37,337 bases of DNA, from positions 1 to 37,337 of the forward strand of contig JAZNBK010000062.1 of the NCBI GenBank assembly GCA_045587025.1. Direction: 5' to 3'. The notes beneath the pieces were generated by a model. The model saw only the letters and a list, made by a program, of their open reading frames with translations. It had not been told where the DNA came from and did not search any database. Below are positions 23,099 to 31,892 of this stretch, piece after piece. The stretch is from UBA1740 sp045587025. Its GTDB lineage: Bacteria; Bacillota; Clostridia; Oscillospirales; CAG-272. Position numbers and translations under genes: made by a program. Every line of letters begins with the position of its first letter. Position 1 is the stretch's first letter.

Positions 23099-25390
23099 AT
23101 GCAGATGTGTGCCAGATGCCATAAGCGAATCGCTGTGGTTTTTATTACAAGACTTGAAAACAATCAAACTTTAAACGAGGGATTATGCCTTCAGTGCGCT
23201 CGCGAACTCGGTATAAAGCCGGTGAATGATATGCTCGAAAAAATGGGCATCAGCGAGGAAGATTTCGATAGAATGTCAGAGGATATGAGAAATATGTTTG
23301 ACAGTCTTCCTGCCGAGCTTTCAAACGATAATGAGGACGGCGGCGCGCCCGCAATCGATATTCCAAAGTTGTTCCAAAATTTTAAATTCCAAGCTGGAGA
23401 CAGAGGAAACGGCGCTTCGGGCGGAGAAGCAAACAAAAAATTCAAAAAATCCCCCGAAAAGAAATTTTTAAAAACATATTGTCATAATTTGACTGAACAG
23501 GCAGCGCAGGGAAAGCTTGATAACATTGTCGGCAGAAAACGCGAGCTTGACAGATTAATTCAAATATTATGCAGACGCCAGAAAAACAACCCCTGCTTAA
23601 TAGGAGAGCCGGGCGTTGGAAAAACGGCAATCGCAGAGGCGCTTGCTCTTAAAATTGTTTCAGGCGATGTACCGTATAAGTTAAAAAACGCTGAAGTATA
23701 TCTCGTAGACCTTACGGCTCTCGTTGCAGGAACGCAATTTAGAGGTCAGTTTGAATCGCGCGTTTTAGGTTTGATTTCGGAAGTTAAATCCGCCGGAAAT
23801 ATCATACTGGTAATTGACGAGGTTCATAATATTGTAGGCGCAGGAGACTCAGAGGGAAGTATGAACGCCGCTAACATCTTAAAGCCGGCGCTTTCAAGAG
23901 GCGAAATCCAAGTTATTGGAGCAACTACGCTTAAAGAGTATAGAAAATATATTGAAAAGGACAGCGCTTTAGAAAGGCGTTTCCAACCAATTATCGTTAA
24001 TGAACCTACGATTTCTGAAAGCATTGAGATGCTTTCGGAAATTAAAAAATACTATGAGGATTTTCATTCGGTAAATATTCCTCAAAATATAATTTCTGAT
24101 GCGGTTATACTTTCAGAACGTTATATAACCGATAGATTTTTGCCTGATAAGGCAATTGATTTATTAGATGAAGCCGCTTCCCACCTTTCTTTATCCACGC
24201 CCGAAATTAACGAGAAAAAGAGTGTAGACAATCAGCTTTTAACCTTACAATCTGAAAGAAGCGAGCTTGAATCAGTCCCTGACAGCGAGGATGCAACAAA
24301 GAACGAAGAGAAATATAAACGTTTGGCAGACCTTAAAGTTACAGAGCTGAATTTGCAACAAAGAAAGGATGAACTTGATAAAATTTGCCAAAACGTAATT
24401 CTTACCACAAATGATTTGGCAGATGTTATTGAAATTTGGACAGGAGTTCCCGCATCAGCAATAAATCTGAATGAATTTGAAAAGTTAAATAATTTAAAAG
24501 AAAAAATAAGAGAACAGATTATCGGACAAAATAAAGCTATCGATGCAGTTGTTTCCGCTATAAAAAGAAAACGATCAGGTGTTTCCTATCGCATAGCTCC
24601 TACCTCGTTTATCTTTGCAGGTCCTACGGGAGTTGGAAAAACCGAGCTTGTAAAGGTGCTTGCCGAAAATATGTTCAATCGAATTGATTCTTTAATTCGT
24701 TTAGACATGTCTGAATATATGGAAAAACATTCCGTATCAAAGATTATCGGGGCGCCTCCCGGATACGTAGGATATGACGAAGCAGGTCAACTGACAGAAA
24801 AGATTCGTCGTAATCCGTATTCGGTAATACTTTTTGACGAAATCGAAAAAGCCCACCCGGACGTATTGAATATACTCCTTCAAGTTTTAGACGAAGGAAA
24901 GCTTACCGATGCGTCAGGCAGAAAAGTAAGCTTTGAAAATTGTATTATAATTATGACGACCAATGCGGGTTCAGATAAGTCGAGCGCAATATCCGGCTTT
25001 ACAGAAACGGCTTCGCAATTAGTCAAGGACAAAACGGAACGAGCTCTCTCCAGCTTTTTGCGTCCTGAATTTTTAAATAGAATTGATGAGATTATTACCT
25101 TTAATAAATTAACAAAGGATAATTTTGTCGAGATAGCTAATATTATGATGAAGCAGCTTGAAGAGGCGTTGAGTAAAAAAGGAATTTCTTTATCATATTC
25201 TAAGGCGGTTTTGTCTTTTATAGCAGAACAATCCTTTTCTGATAAATACGGCGCGAGAAATATGCGTAGATTTATAGAAAAAAATATAGAAGATAAGCTT
25301 GCAAATGAAATAATCGGAAATTACAACGCTCAAATTAAAGAAATTTTTATAAAAATCAACAACGGCGAAATTGTTATTTCTTCTCGCTAA
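23099..25390 (+). CDS. clpE: Clp protease ATP-binding subunit with N-terminal zinc finger (ClpE/ClpC-like AAA+ unfoldase)
   Basis: The 763-residue Hsp100 unfoldase starts with a four-Cys zinc finger (C4, C7, C30, C33), as in ClpE, instead of the ClpC double repeat. AAA+ module 1 has Walker A GEPGVGKT (169-176) and VIDEVHNIVGAG; module 2 has GPTGVGKT (508-515) and LFDEIEKAHPDV. Between them is a helical middle domain (about residues 380-445). An SGF tripeptide in AISGFTETA occupies the place of the ClpP-binding [LIV]GF loop, so docking on ClpP is likely but the first residue is atypical. ClpC is an alternative label. Confidence 0.9.
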   Translation: MQMCARCHKRIAVVFITRLENNQTLNEGLCLQCARELGIKPVNDMLEKMGISEEDFDRMSEDMRNMFDSLPAELSNDNEDGGAPAIDIPKLFQNFKFQAGDRGNGASGGEANKKFKKSPEKKFLKTYCHNLTEQAAQGKLDNIVGRKRELDRLIQILCRRQKNNPCLIGEPGVGKTAIAEALALKIVSGDVPYKLKNAEVYLVDLTALVAGTQFRGQFESRVLGLISEVKSAGNIILVIDEVHNIVGAGDSEGSMNAANILKPALSRGEIQVIGATTLKEYRKYIEKDSALERRFQPIIVNEPTISESIEMLSEIKKYYEDFHSVNIPQNIISDAVILSERYITDRFLPDKAIDLLDEAASHLSLSTPEINEKKSVDNQLLTLQSERSELESVPDSEDATKNEEKYKRLADLKVTELNLQQRKDELDKICQNVILTTNDLADVIEIWTGVPASAINLNEFEKLNNLKEKIREQIIGQNKAIDAVVSAIKRKRSGVSYRIAPTSFIFAGPTGVGKTELVKVLAENMFNRIDSLIRLDMSEYMEKHSVSKIIGAPPGYVGYDEAGQLTEKIRRNPYSVILFDEIEKAHPDVLNILLQVLDEGKLTDASGRKVSFENCIIIMTTNAGSDKSSAISGFTETASQLVKDKTERALSSFLRPEFLNRIDEIITFNKLTKDNFVEIANIMMKQLEEALSKKGISLSYSKAVLSFIAEQSFSDKYGARNMRRFIEKNIEDKLANEIIGNYNAQIKEIFIKINNGEIVISSR

Positions 25391-25401
25391 AGGGGAATTA
25401 T

Positions 25402-27876
25402 ATGGCTATAAATTGGAGTAGTTTAACCAAAGAAGAAGTGGAAGATATATTATCTACCGATTTTTCTTTAGGGCTTTCTGATAGAGCGGTTATCGAGCGA
25501 AGTAAAAGATTTAAAAAACTTTTTGCTTTTCAAAAGCAATTACCATCCTTTTATGCAATTGCAAAAGTTTTTAGAAAATTTTCGGTTGTTTTACTTTTGT
25601 TCACCTGTGTAATGTTGTTTTTTGTCAGTTCTGTTATTGACTCGTTATTATGTTTTGGCATAACCTGCTTATATTTAGTATTTCATGTTTTTTATTATCT
25701 TAAATTTCAAAAAACCATATCAAAAAACAACGAGTTTTTCTCAGACAAGATGACCGTTATAAGAAATGGAAGAGAGAAGTCCGTATCTATCTCTGATTTA
25801 GTAGTCGGAGACGTTATAAAATTGACTAAAAATACTCTTATACCGTCTAATTGTTATATTATTTCAAAGGAAAATTTAGTTTTAAAGGACGAAATTTCAC
25901 CGTCTGAAAAGGTTATTGCTCCCTACAACAGAGTAATTGAGGGTAATTGTGTTTGCGCTATAATAGATATTTATAACGCTAAAGATATAAACGATTTAAA
26001 CATTGACAGCGCTGAATATAGCTTTGTTACTAATGGTTTTTTTGAGAGATATTCTTATAAAATTTCTTTTTTAATTTATGTTTTTTCCTTTGCGTTGACT
26101 TTTTTGTTTTTAATATTAAAACGGGGAAGTGAGAATTCGTTTTTCGTATTTGCCGTTTGTATGGCGTTTGCAAATGGAATTCTGCCAGCTTTTATTTCAT
26201 TTATTTATAAAATTTTGGCTTGCGAATTGTTTTTAAACAACAAGAACTTTAAAAACAAGTTGTTTTTTAGGAATTTAGAATCCATAGAAAAGCTTACGAG
26301 CTTAGATTGTGTGGTTCTGAATTCTGATATGCTCCTCAGTAAAGAAAACCCTTTGCCGTTCGCTTTTTATACAAGCGGTAAAATGGTTTCAACGCAGGAA
26401 TGTAAATTGTTAAAATCAAATTCCTTTATAAATGCGCTTGTTTCTACGGAGTACAGTACGTTAAATATAGAGAATGCGGATAAGAGCAAAGCTAAATGCT
26501 TAAAAGAACTTTTTTCAAATGATTTTTCTTCGTTTTTTTCACTCGATTCGTATAGATTGAAAGGGAAGGATTTTCCGTTCGATACTTTTCTTTTTGAAAA
26601 TGAAGCCGGTGAGAAGCTCGCTACAGTGAGGGGAGATTTAACTTCAGTATTACAAAGATGCTCATCCTCGTTATATAATAACAAGATGATTTCTTTAGAT
26701 GACGGCTTGAAAAAATCATTTATAGATGCCGCGGATGCGCTTATCAGCTTGGGGTGTGAGGTTGTAGCGTACGCTCAAAATCAAAATCAAGATATTTCGC
26801 TTGATAATACTCATTTATCGCATAAGCGGCTAGTATTTTTAGGATTTGTCGCGTATTCCAAAGGAATGTCCGATAAAGCAGAAGCTTTTTTTGAATTATG
26901 CAGCAAAAATAATATCGAACCAATTATTATCTATGAAGGAAGTATGAAAGAGTTCGAATTTTTTTACTCAACTCAAAAAACGTTATCTAAATTTTCAAGT
27001 TTTGATTGTAAAAAAGCAGGCGAAGATAATCTTACAATAAAAGAAGCCCTATCACGCCATAATGTGTTTTTAAATCCAAATAGAAAACAGATTAAAGCTA
27101 TCCTCAAGATTGTCTCTGAAAACAACATAAAAACGGCATATATTTCGAAGCAGACGTGCGAAGACATTTCAACATCCAACTTTTTAACGGTAGATTTTTT
27201 GCCACTTCAAAAGAAAAAAGAAATCGAAGCTTCAAAGGAAATAAAAAAAGAAATTTATTTTGAAAATTCGTTGTCGGCATTTTATTCTTTGCTTAATTTA
27301 TCATTTAAATTTAAAAATCAGACATTCGTCGTTTTAAATTTCTTATCTTTTTTGACAATTGCAAGAGTTATTACGCTTCCTTTTTCTGTTTTTACAAGCG
27401 GTTTATTAATTTCTCCGTTACAAGCTGTTTTTCTTACATTCTTTTTGGACATAACCTCAATTTACGTTTTATTATCCTGCGAAGTATCTGAGAAAAATAT
27501 AATAAAAAATCAAAATGAATTTAATTACGCGTTTAAAAATTTGATTTGTTTTCTCGTGCTTCCAATTGCTATCTTGGTTTTTTCAGTGATTTTAAAGCAG
27601 TTTTCTCCTGCAGATTTCGCAGGAATATCTAATTCTTTATGTCTCTTTACTCAGATTTTAATAACTGTGTTTTATATTCTTTTTGTTATTAAGATTAAAT
27701 TTTCGGAAAAATTGCTCGTTTATTTAATTAGCGCATTGGCTTTTTTGACGCTTACTTCGATGGTTTCCTTATTTGGAAATATTTTCGGTGTCATAGCCGA
27801 CGTGAAAATTTTGGTCGCGTCTTTATTTTGCGCCTTGACTTTTTTATTAACTTATTTTAAAATTATAAAAAAATAA
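25402..27876 (+). CDS. Degenerate P-type (P2/Ca-ATPase-like) ATPase homologue, probable pseudoenzyme
   Basis: This intact 824-residue frame has P2-type ATPase architecture: a cation-ATPase N-terminal region, an A domain (VIRNGREKSVSISDLVVGDVIK without the last residues of a normal one), a P/N region and six C-terminal helices. The catalytic motifs are lost. TGES is SPSEK (166-170); PEGLP of M4 is NGILP (258-262); DKTGT is DMLLS (309-313), keeping only the Asp; KGA is RGD (410-412); DPPR is SKGM (486-489); TGD is YEG (511-513); GDGxNDAP is replaced around 582-590. M6 keeps D683. It cannot form a normal phosphoenzyme cycle. No stop or frameshift is present, so it looks like a maintained pseudoenzyme, not a decayed gene. 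The role is unknown. Confidence 0.8.
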   Translation: MAINWSSLTKEEVEDILSTDFSLGLSDRAVIERSKRFKKLFAFQKQLPSFYAIAKVFRKFSVVLLLFTCVMLFFVSSVIDSLLCFGITCLYLVFHVFYYLKFQKTISKNNEFFSDKMTVIRNGREKSVSISDLVVGDVIKLTKNTLIPSNCYIISKENLVLKDEISPSEKVIAPYNRVIEGNCVCAIIDIYNAKDINDLNIDSAEYSFVTNGFFERYSYKISFLIYVFSFALTFLFLILKRGSENSFFVFAVCMAFANGILPAFISFIYKILACELFLNNKNFKNKLFFRNLESIEKLTSLDCVVLNSDMLLSKENPLPFAFYTSGKMVSTQECKLLKSNSFINALVSTEYSTLNIENADKSKAKCLKELFSNDFSSFFSLDSYRLKGKDFPFDTFLFENEAGEKLATVRGDLTSVLQRCSSSLYNNKMISLDDGLKKSFIDAADALISLGCEVVAYAQNQNQDISLDNTHLSHKRLVFLGFVAYSKGMSDKAEAFFELCSKNNIEPIIIYEGSMKEFEFFYSTQKTLSKFSSFDCKKAGEDNLTIKEALSRHNVFLNPNRKQIKAILKIVSENNIKTAYISKQTCEDISTSNFLTVDFLPLQKKKEIEASKEIKKEIYFENSLSAFYSLLNLSFKFKNQTFVVLNFLSFLTIARVITLPFSVFTSGLLISPLQAVFLTFFLDITSIYVLLSCEVSEKNIIKNQNEFNYAFKNLICFLVLPIAILVFSVILKQFSPADFAGISNSLCLFTQILITVFYILFVIKIKFSEKLLVYLISALAFLTLTSMVSLFGNIFGVIADVKILVASLFCALTFLLTYFKIIKK

Positions 27877-27897
27877 AATTTATACAGGAGATTATTT

Positions 27898-28731
27898 ATG
27901 GGAAACGAATGCACACATAATTGTAGTACTTGTTCGGCTGATTGTGCTTCAAGGGACAGGCAGTCATTGCTTGAACCTCAGAATAGTTCCAGCAACATAA
28001 AACACGTAATAGGCGTTGTCAGCGGAAAGGGCGGCGTTGGAAAATCTCTCGTCACCTCTATGCTTGCAGTAACTATGTCAAGACGCGGCTTTAAAACGGC
28101 TATTCTGGACGCAGATATCACAGGGCCGTCTATTCCAAAAGCTTTCGGCCTTAAAAACGCCTCGGTAGAGGGAAGCGAATTAGGAATGTTCCCCCCGAAA
28201 ACCAAAACGGGCATCGAGGTTATGTCTTTAAATCTTTTAGTTGACGAAGAAACGAAGCCGGTTGTTTGGAGAGGTCCGGTAATCGCAGGAACCGTAAAGC
28301 AATTTTGGACTGACGTTGTTTGGAATGACGTAGATTATATGTTTGTGGATATGCCTCCCGGAACGGGTGACGTGCCGCTTACCGTTTTTCAGTCCTTACC
28401 GATTGACGGAATTATTGTCGTAAGCAGTCCTCAGGATTTGGTTTCATTAATTGTAGAAAAAGCAATTAAAATGGCAGAGATGATGAATATTAAGGTTTTG
28501 GGACTCGTCGAGAACTATAGTTATTTCAAATGTCCTTGCTGCGGAGAAGAAATAAAGATTTATGGAGAAAGCAGTATTGACGCTTTGGCAAAGAATTACG
28601 GCGTTGACGTTCTTGCAAAACTTCCTATAGATTCCTCACTTGCAAAGCTCTGTGATAAAGGCATCATAGAACTTATGGAAAACAATTATATGGATCTTGC
28701 AGCTGATAAGATTGAACAATTAATCAAATAA
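27898..28731 (+). CDS. mrp: Mrp/NBP35-family Fe-S cluster carrier ATPase
   Basis: This 277-residue deviant Walker P-loop ATPase binds and transfers Fe-S clusters. A Cys-rich N-terminus (C5, C9, C12, C16) precedes the P-loop SGKGGVGKS, then MPPGTGDVPLT and the cluster-binding CPCC in FKCPCCGEE. The N-terminal Cys set recalls eukaryotic NBP35 and is common in clostridial Mrp. It ends the main operon and directly precedes the Fe-S-rich hydrogenase operon, although a terminator separates the two. An AGGAGA ribosome binding site is present. Confidence 0.94.
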   Translation: MGNECTHNCSTCSADCASRDRQSLLEPQNSSSNIKHVIGVVSGKGGVGKSLVTSMLAVTMSRRGFKTAILDADITGPSIPKAFGLKNASVEGSELGMFPPKTKTGIEVMSLNLLVDEETKPVVWRGPVIAGTVKQFWTDVVWNDVDYMFVDMPPGTGDVPLTVFQSLPIDGIIVVSSPQDLVSLIVEKAIKMAEMMNIKVLGLVENYSYFKCPCCGEEIKIYGESSIDALAKNYGVDVLAKLPIDSSLAKLCDKGIIELMENNYMDLAADKIEQLIK

Positions 28732-28740
28732 AAAAAGAAT

Positions 28741-28801
28741 GATTTTCGGACAAACAAAACGCGACTTTTATCGTCAGTTTTCTGTTCGAAAATCTTTTTT
28801 T
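28741..28801 (+). terminator. Terminator of the nusB-mrp operon
   Basis: GATTTTCGGACA (28741-28752) pairs with TGTTCGAAAATC (28783-28794), 12 bp with one G-T pair and a 30-base loop, followed by seven T. It lies 10 bases after the mrp stop. Confidence 0.85.
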
Positions 28802-28861
28802 ATACTCAATTAAGTCGAAAAATTGAAAAAAGAAAAAACTTTGTTAAAAAAATAATTTTTT

Positions 28862-28902
28862 TTGTAAAAACTATGGATTTTTCGTTATAAATATAGTATA
28901 AT
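28862..28902 (+). promoter_or_regulatory. Probable promoter region of the hydrogenase operon
   Basis: Two candidates overlap. One is TTGTAA (28862-28867), 18-base spacer, TATAAA (28886-28891). The other is a perfect TATAAT -10 (28897-28902) with a weak TGGATT (28874-28879) at 17 bases. The upstream DNA is very A/T rich, as an UP element would be. A single Rex-like half-site TTGTTAA lies at 28841-28847; the other half is not conserved. Confidence 0.55.
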
Positions 28903-28929
28903 GTATTTGTCTGTGTAGCGAAATGACCG

Positions 28930-28958
28930 TTATACGATAAAATCAATTTATACGATAA
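28930..28958 (+). repeat. Direct repeat TTATACGATAA in the hydrogenase leader
   Basis: TTATACGATAA occurs at 28930-28940 and again at 28948-28958, 18 bases apart start to start, between the promoter and the AGGAGG ribosome binding site. It could be an operator pair for a regulator. No protein is assigned. Confidence 0.4.
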
Positions 28959-28983
28959 TTTTTTAGGAGGAATAGTATATATC

Positions 28984-29478
28984 ATGAAAAAGAATAAGAC
29001 AACCGTTGCTTTTAAGGGTACAGCAGAGCAAGAAGCTAAGCTTGATAAGGCAATTGAGGAAGTTCAGGGTGAAAAGGGCGCGGTAATGCGTATACTTCAA
29101 AGCGCGCAGGAAATTTACGGATACCTGCCGATAGAGGTTCAAAAACACATTTCTTTGAAAACAGGCGTATCATTGGCAGAAATTTACGGCATTGCTACTT
29201 TCTATTCTCAGTTTACCTTAAATCCTAAAGGAGAAGTTGCAATTGCAGTTTGTCTTGGAACCGCTTGTTACGTAAAGGGCTCAGGCGATATCGTAAATAA
29301 AATTTCAGATATTATTGGAATCGCCCCCGGCGAAACTACTCCTGACGGAAAGTACAGTCTTGATGCGACTCGTTGTATAGGCGCATGCGGACTTGCGCCC
29401 GTTTTGACTATAAACGACGAAGTTTACGGTCGTCTTACTACCGCTGAGATTGAGGGAATACTTAAAAAATATCAGTAA
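28984..29478 (+). CDS. hydC: NuoE-like [2Fe-2S] subunit of bifurcating [FeFe]-hydrogenase (HydC/HndA)
   Basis: The 164-residue protein has the NuoE fold: a helical N-terminus (VMRILQSAQEIYGYLPIEV, GVSLAEIYGIATFYSQF) and a thioredoxin-like domain binding one [2Fe-2S] cluster through C90, C95, C131 and C135 (CLGTAC; RCIGACG). It passes electrons between HydB and HydA in NAD- and ferredoxin-dependent hydrogenases. It is the first gene of the ten-gene operon, far from its partners hydB and hydA. AGGAGG lies 13 bases before the ATG, longer than usual, with no better start in frame. Confidence 0.93.
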   Translation: MKKNKTTVAFKGTAEQEAKLDKAIEEVQGEKGAVMRILQSAQEIYGYLPIEVQKHISLKTGVSLAEIYGIATFYSQFTLNPKGEVAIAVCLGTACYVKGSGDIVNKISDIIGIAPGETTPDGKYSLDATRCIGACGLAPVLTINDEVYGRLTTAEIEGILKKYQ

Positions 29479-29496
29479 TCGTGAAAGGTTCATATT

Positions 29497-29847
29497 ATGA
29501 AAATATCAAGGATTGCCGAAATACTTAACGCTGAGATTCTTGCTTGTGAAGAGTTTGCCGATTCTGAAGTTTCTTCCGCTTGCGGAAGCGATATGATGAG
29601 CGACGTTCTTGCTTTTGTAAAGGACCAAGCCATTCTTTTAACGGGTCTTGTGAATACTCAGGTGATTCGCACAGCTGAAATGATGGACATGCGTTGCGTT
29701 GTTTTTGTGCGTTCAAAAGCGCCTAATCAAGAGATTCTCGACCTTGCAAAAAAGTGCAACATAGTCGTAATGAAGTCTCAAAAACGTATGTATGAGGCGT
29801 GCGGACTTTTATATGCAAACGGCCTTAATAATACAAAGGAAGCGTAA
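29497..29847 (+). CDS. DRTGG-domain protein 1
   Basis: This 116-residue soluble protein is a single DRTGG-like domain (PF07085), with AEILNAEILACEE, GSDMMSDVLAFVKD and LLTGLVNTQVIRTAEMMD. The domain is of unknown biochemistry and is otherwise found next to CBS domains in pyrophosphatases and phosphotransacetylases, so nucleotide sensing is suspected. A second copy is at 31566. It recurs in hydrogenase operons of Clostridia and Thermotogae. Confidence 0.78.
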   Translation: MKISRIAEILNAEILACEEFADSEVSSACGSDMMSDVLAFVKDQAILLTGLVNTQVIRTAEMMDMRCVVFVRSKAPNQEILDLAKKCNIVVMKSQKRMYEACGLLYANGLNNTKEA

Positions 29848-29852
29848 CGACC

Positions 29853-30275
29853 ATGAGTGAACCGTTAAAATTTTTCTTTGATGTGGATGGTGAAAATTTC
29901 ACATCCGCAGGGGAAGCTTCGATTGCTATGAAGAAAAATCTGCGAATGATTGGTTTGCCGCCTGATATTATAAGAAAAGTTGCAATTGCAATGTATGAAG
30001 GCGAAATAAATATGGTTATTCATGCAGGCGGCGGAAAAGCAACCGTTACCGTTTTCCCTGATAAAATTGAGATTATCTTTGAAGATTCCGGCCCCGGAAT
30101 ACCTGATATAGATCTTGCAATGCAAGAAGGATTTTCAACTGCGTCTGAAAATATCCGTTCACTTGGATTCGGCGCAGGAATGGGACTTCCGAATATGAAG
30201 AAAAATTCCGATACGATGGTTATTGAATCGACCCTCGGAGTAGGAACAAAAATTACTTTAACAGTAAATACGTAA
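29853..30275 (+). CDS. Stand-alone HATPase (anti-sigma-factor/RsbW-like serine kinase)
   Basis: The 140-residue GHKL-type ATP-binding domain has an N-box (GEINMVIHA), G1 box (EDSGPGIPD) and G2 box (GFGAGMGLPNM). RsbW-like proteins phosphorylate anti-anti-sigma factors or bind sigma factors. No STAS partner is in the window. Between DRTGG protein 1 and the HydS-like protein, it is probably the output or kinase part of a redox or H2 signalling module (inference). Confidence 0.85.
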   Translation: MSEPLKFFFDVDGENFTSAGEASIAMKKNLRMIGLPPDIIRKVAIAMYEGEINMVIHAGGGKATVTVFPDKIEIIFEDSGPGIPDIDLAMQEGFSTASENIRSLGFGAGMGLPNMKKNSDTMVIESTLGVGTKITLTVNT

Positions 30276-30294
30276 TTACGAGGAGGTGACAAGG

Positions 30295-31566
30295 TTGGCT
30301 CATTACCAACATTCTGTATCACTGAATCCCGACAAGTGTAAGGGGTGTACTCACTGCCTCAGACATTGTCCAACAGAAGCAATAAGAATAAGAAATAAAC
30401 ACGCCGTTATCAATTCTGCGAGATGTATCGATTGCGGCGAGTGTATAAGAGTATGTCCTCATCAGGCAAAAAAATCAGTTTTTGATAAGCTTTCCGATAT
30501 ACCGAAAAACAAGTGGAAAATCGCTTTGCCTGCGCCGGCTCTCTTTGGTCAATTTGAAAATCTTGACGATATTGATTATGTTTTACAAGGATTGCTTGAA
30601 TACGGGTTTGACGACGTTTACGAGGTTGCTCGAGCGGCAGAGCTTGTTTCCGACCTTACACGACGTTATATAAAAAGCGCAGAAAAGCCCGTAATTTCTT
30701 CTGCGTGTCCCGTTATAAAACGGCTTTTGTCTTTAAGATATCCGTTGCTTGCGGATAAGCTTTTAAAGATTTTACCGCCTGTGGAAATTGCAGCTAAAAA
30801 CGCAAGAGAAGAGGCATTAAAAAATCATCCCGAGCTAAAAGATGAAGATATATGTACGGTCTTCATTTCGCCTTGTCCCGCCAAGGTTAGTTATGTAAAA
30901 AACCGAGAAGGCGGTATGCGTTCTTACGTTGATTACGTTGTGTCAATGTCTGATATGTATTTTGAGCTTCTCGGCGTCATGAAGAAAAACATAACCGAAG
31001 TTCCTGTATCGAGAACTGGCTTGATCGGTCTTGGATGGGCAAGCAGCGGTGGAGAATCAACGGCAATTTTTAATGAAAAATATCTCGCCGCTGACGGAAT
31101 AGAAAACGTTATGCACGTGCTTGAAGAAATTGATAACGGTTCTTTTCCGGATTTAGAATTCGTCGAGTTAAACGCTTGTCCCGGCGGTTGCGTCGGAGGA
31201 GTTTTAACCGTCGTAAATCCTTTTATCGCCAAAGCGAGACTTCGCTCGTTGCAGCGCTATCTTCCGGTTTCGGAAAACCGCGCTACGCCCGGAAATACTG
31301 TGCCTGACGATTTAATTGATAAATCCGCTTTCGAATATACCCCTGCCACGCTCGGCGAAAACGTAAGTGACGCAATGCGCGTAATGATAGAAGCAGAAAA
31401 GTTAAAGAAAGACCTTCCGGGTTTGGATTGCGGCTCTTGCGGAGCGCCTACCTGCGCCACCTTTGCGCAAGACGTCGTTAGCGGCGCTTCTTCGCTTTCA
31501 GAGTGTATAGTTTTCATGCGTCAACGGCTTGAAGAATTAAAAAAATCTGATGATGGAGACCAGTAA
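30295..31566 (+). CDS. hydS: Sensor-type [FeFe]-hydrogenase-like protein (HydS-like)
   Basis: The 423-residue protein has two [4Fe-4S] ferredoxin motifs (C15, C18, C21, C25; C44, C47, C50, C54). An H-cluster domain follows, with SSACP (135-139), SPCPAK (192-197) and NACPGGC (293-299), and a C-terminal four-Cys FeS domain (C379, C382, C387, C404). All four H-cluster ligands (C138, C194, C295, C299) are kept, but Ala137 replaces the proton-transfer cysteine of catalytic enzymes. This pattern, and the absence of the small-subunit tail, fits group C/HydS-type sensors. The frame opens at GTG 30286, but that codon lies in the AGGAGGTGA ribosome binding site; TTG at 30295, 5 bases after it, is chosen. 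Confidence 0.85.
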   Translation: MAHYQHSVSLNPDKCKGCTHCLRHCPTEAIRIRNKHAVINSARCIDCGECIRVCPHQAKKSVFDKLSDIPKNKWKIALPAPALFGQFENLDDIDYVLQGLLEYGFDDVYEVARAAELVSDLTRRYIKSAEKPVISSACPVIKRLLSLRYPLLADKLLKILPPVEIAAKNAREEALKNHPELKDEDICTVFISPCPAKVSYVKNREGGMRSYVDYVVSMSDMYFELLGVMKKNITEVPVSRTGLIGLGWASSGGESTAIFNEKYLAADGIENVMHVLEEIDNGSFPDLEFVELNACPGGCVGGVLTVVNPFIAKARLRSLQRYLPVSENRATPGNTVPDDLIDKSAFEYTPATLGENVSDAMRVMIEAEKLKKDLPGLDCGSCGAPTCATFAQDVVSGASSLSECIVFMRQRLEELKKSDDGDQ

Positions 31567-31892
31567 TGACCGCAAAAGAATTAAGTAATTTATTGGAACT
31601 CGAGGTTCTTTCAATGCCTTCGCCCGATAAGGAAATTAAAAGCGTATACGCAGGAGATCTTCTTAGTTGGGTTATGGGACGGGCAGAGGAAGGATGCGCT
31701 TGGGCGACAATAATGACAAACATAAACGTCGTGGCGGTTGCTTCACTTGTGGGGGCATCTATGACCGTCGTTTGCGAGGATAGCGAAATTTCTGATGACG
31801 TTATAAGCGTTGCATTGGAAAAATCAGTTAATCTTTTCAGAACAAAGCTTCCTATATATGAGTTTTGTGTTAAGATTTCAGGGTTAATATGA
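31566..31892 (+). CDS. DRTGG-domain protein 2
   Basis: This 108-residue protein is related in layout to the one at 29497: TAKELSNLLELEVLSMP, then AGDLLSWVMGRAEEGCAWAT and a C-terminal alpha/beta segment. It overlaps hydS by one base (TAATG) and the PHP gene by 4, so the three are translationally coupled. The function is unknown. Confidence 0.72.
   Translation: MTAKELSNLLELEVLSMPSPDKEIKSVYAGDLLSWVMGRAEEGCAWATIMTNINVVAVASLVGASMTVVCEDSEISDDVISVALEKSVNLFRTKLPIYEFCVKISGLI

Noticed and set aside
25402..27876. Calling the P-type ATPase homologue a pseudogene
   Set aside because: The frame is intact over 824 codons with good spacing and a ribosome binding site inside a tight operon; pseudoenzyme fits better.
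28841..28858. Rex operator upstream of the hydrogenase operon
   Set aside because: Only the left half TTGTTAA is present; the right half (TTAACAA expected) does not match.
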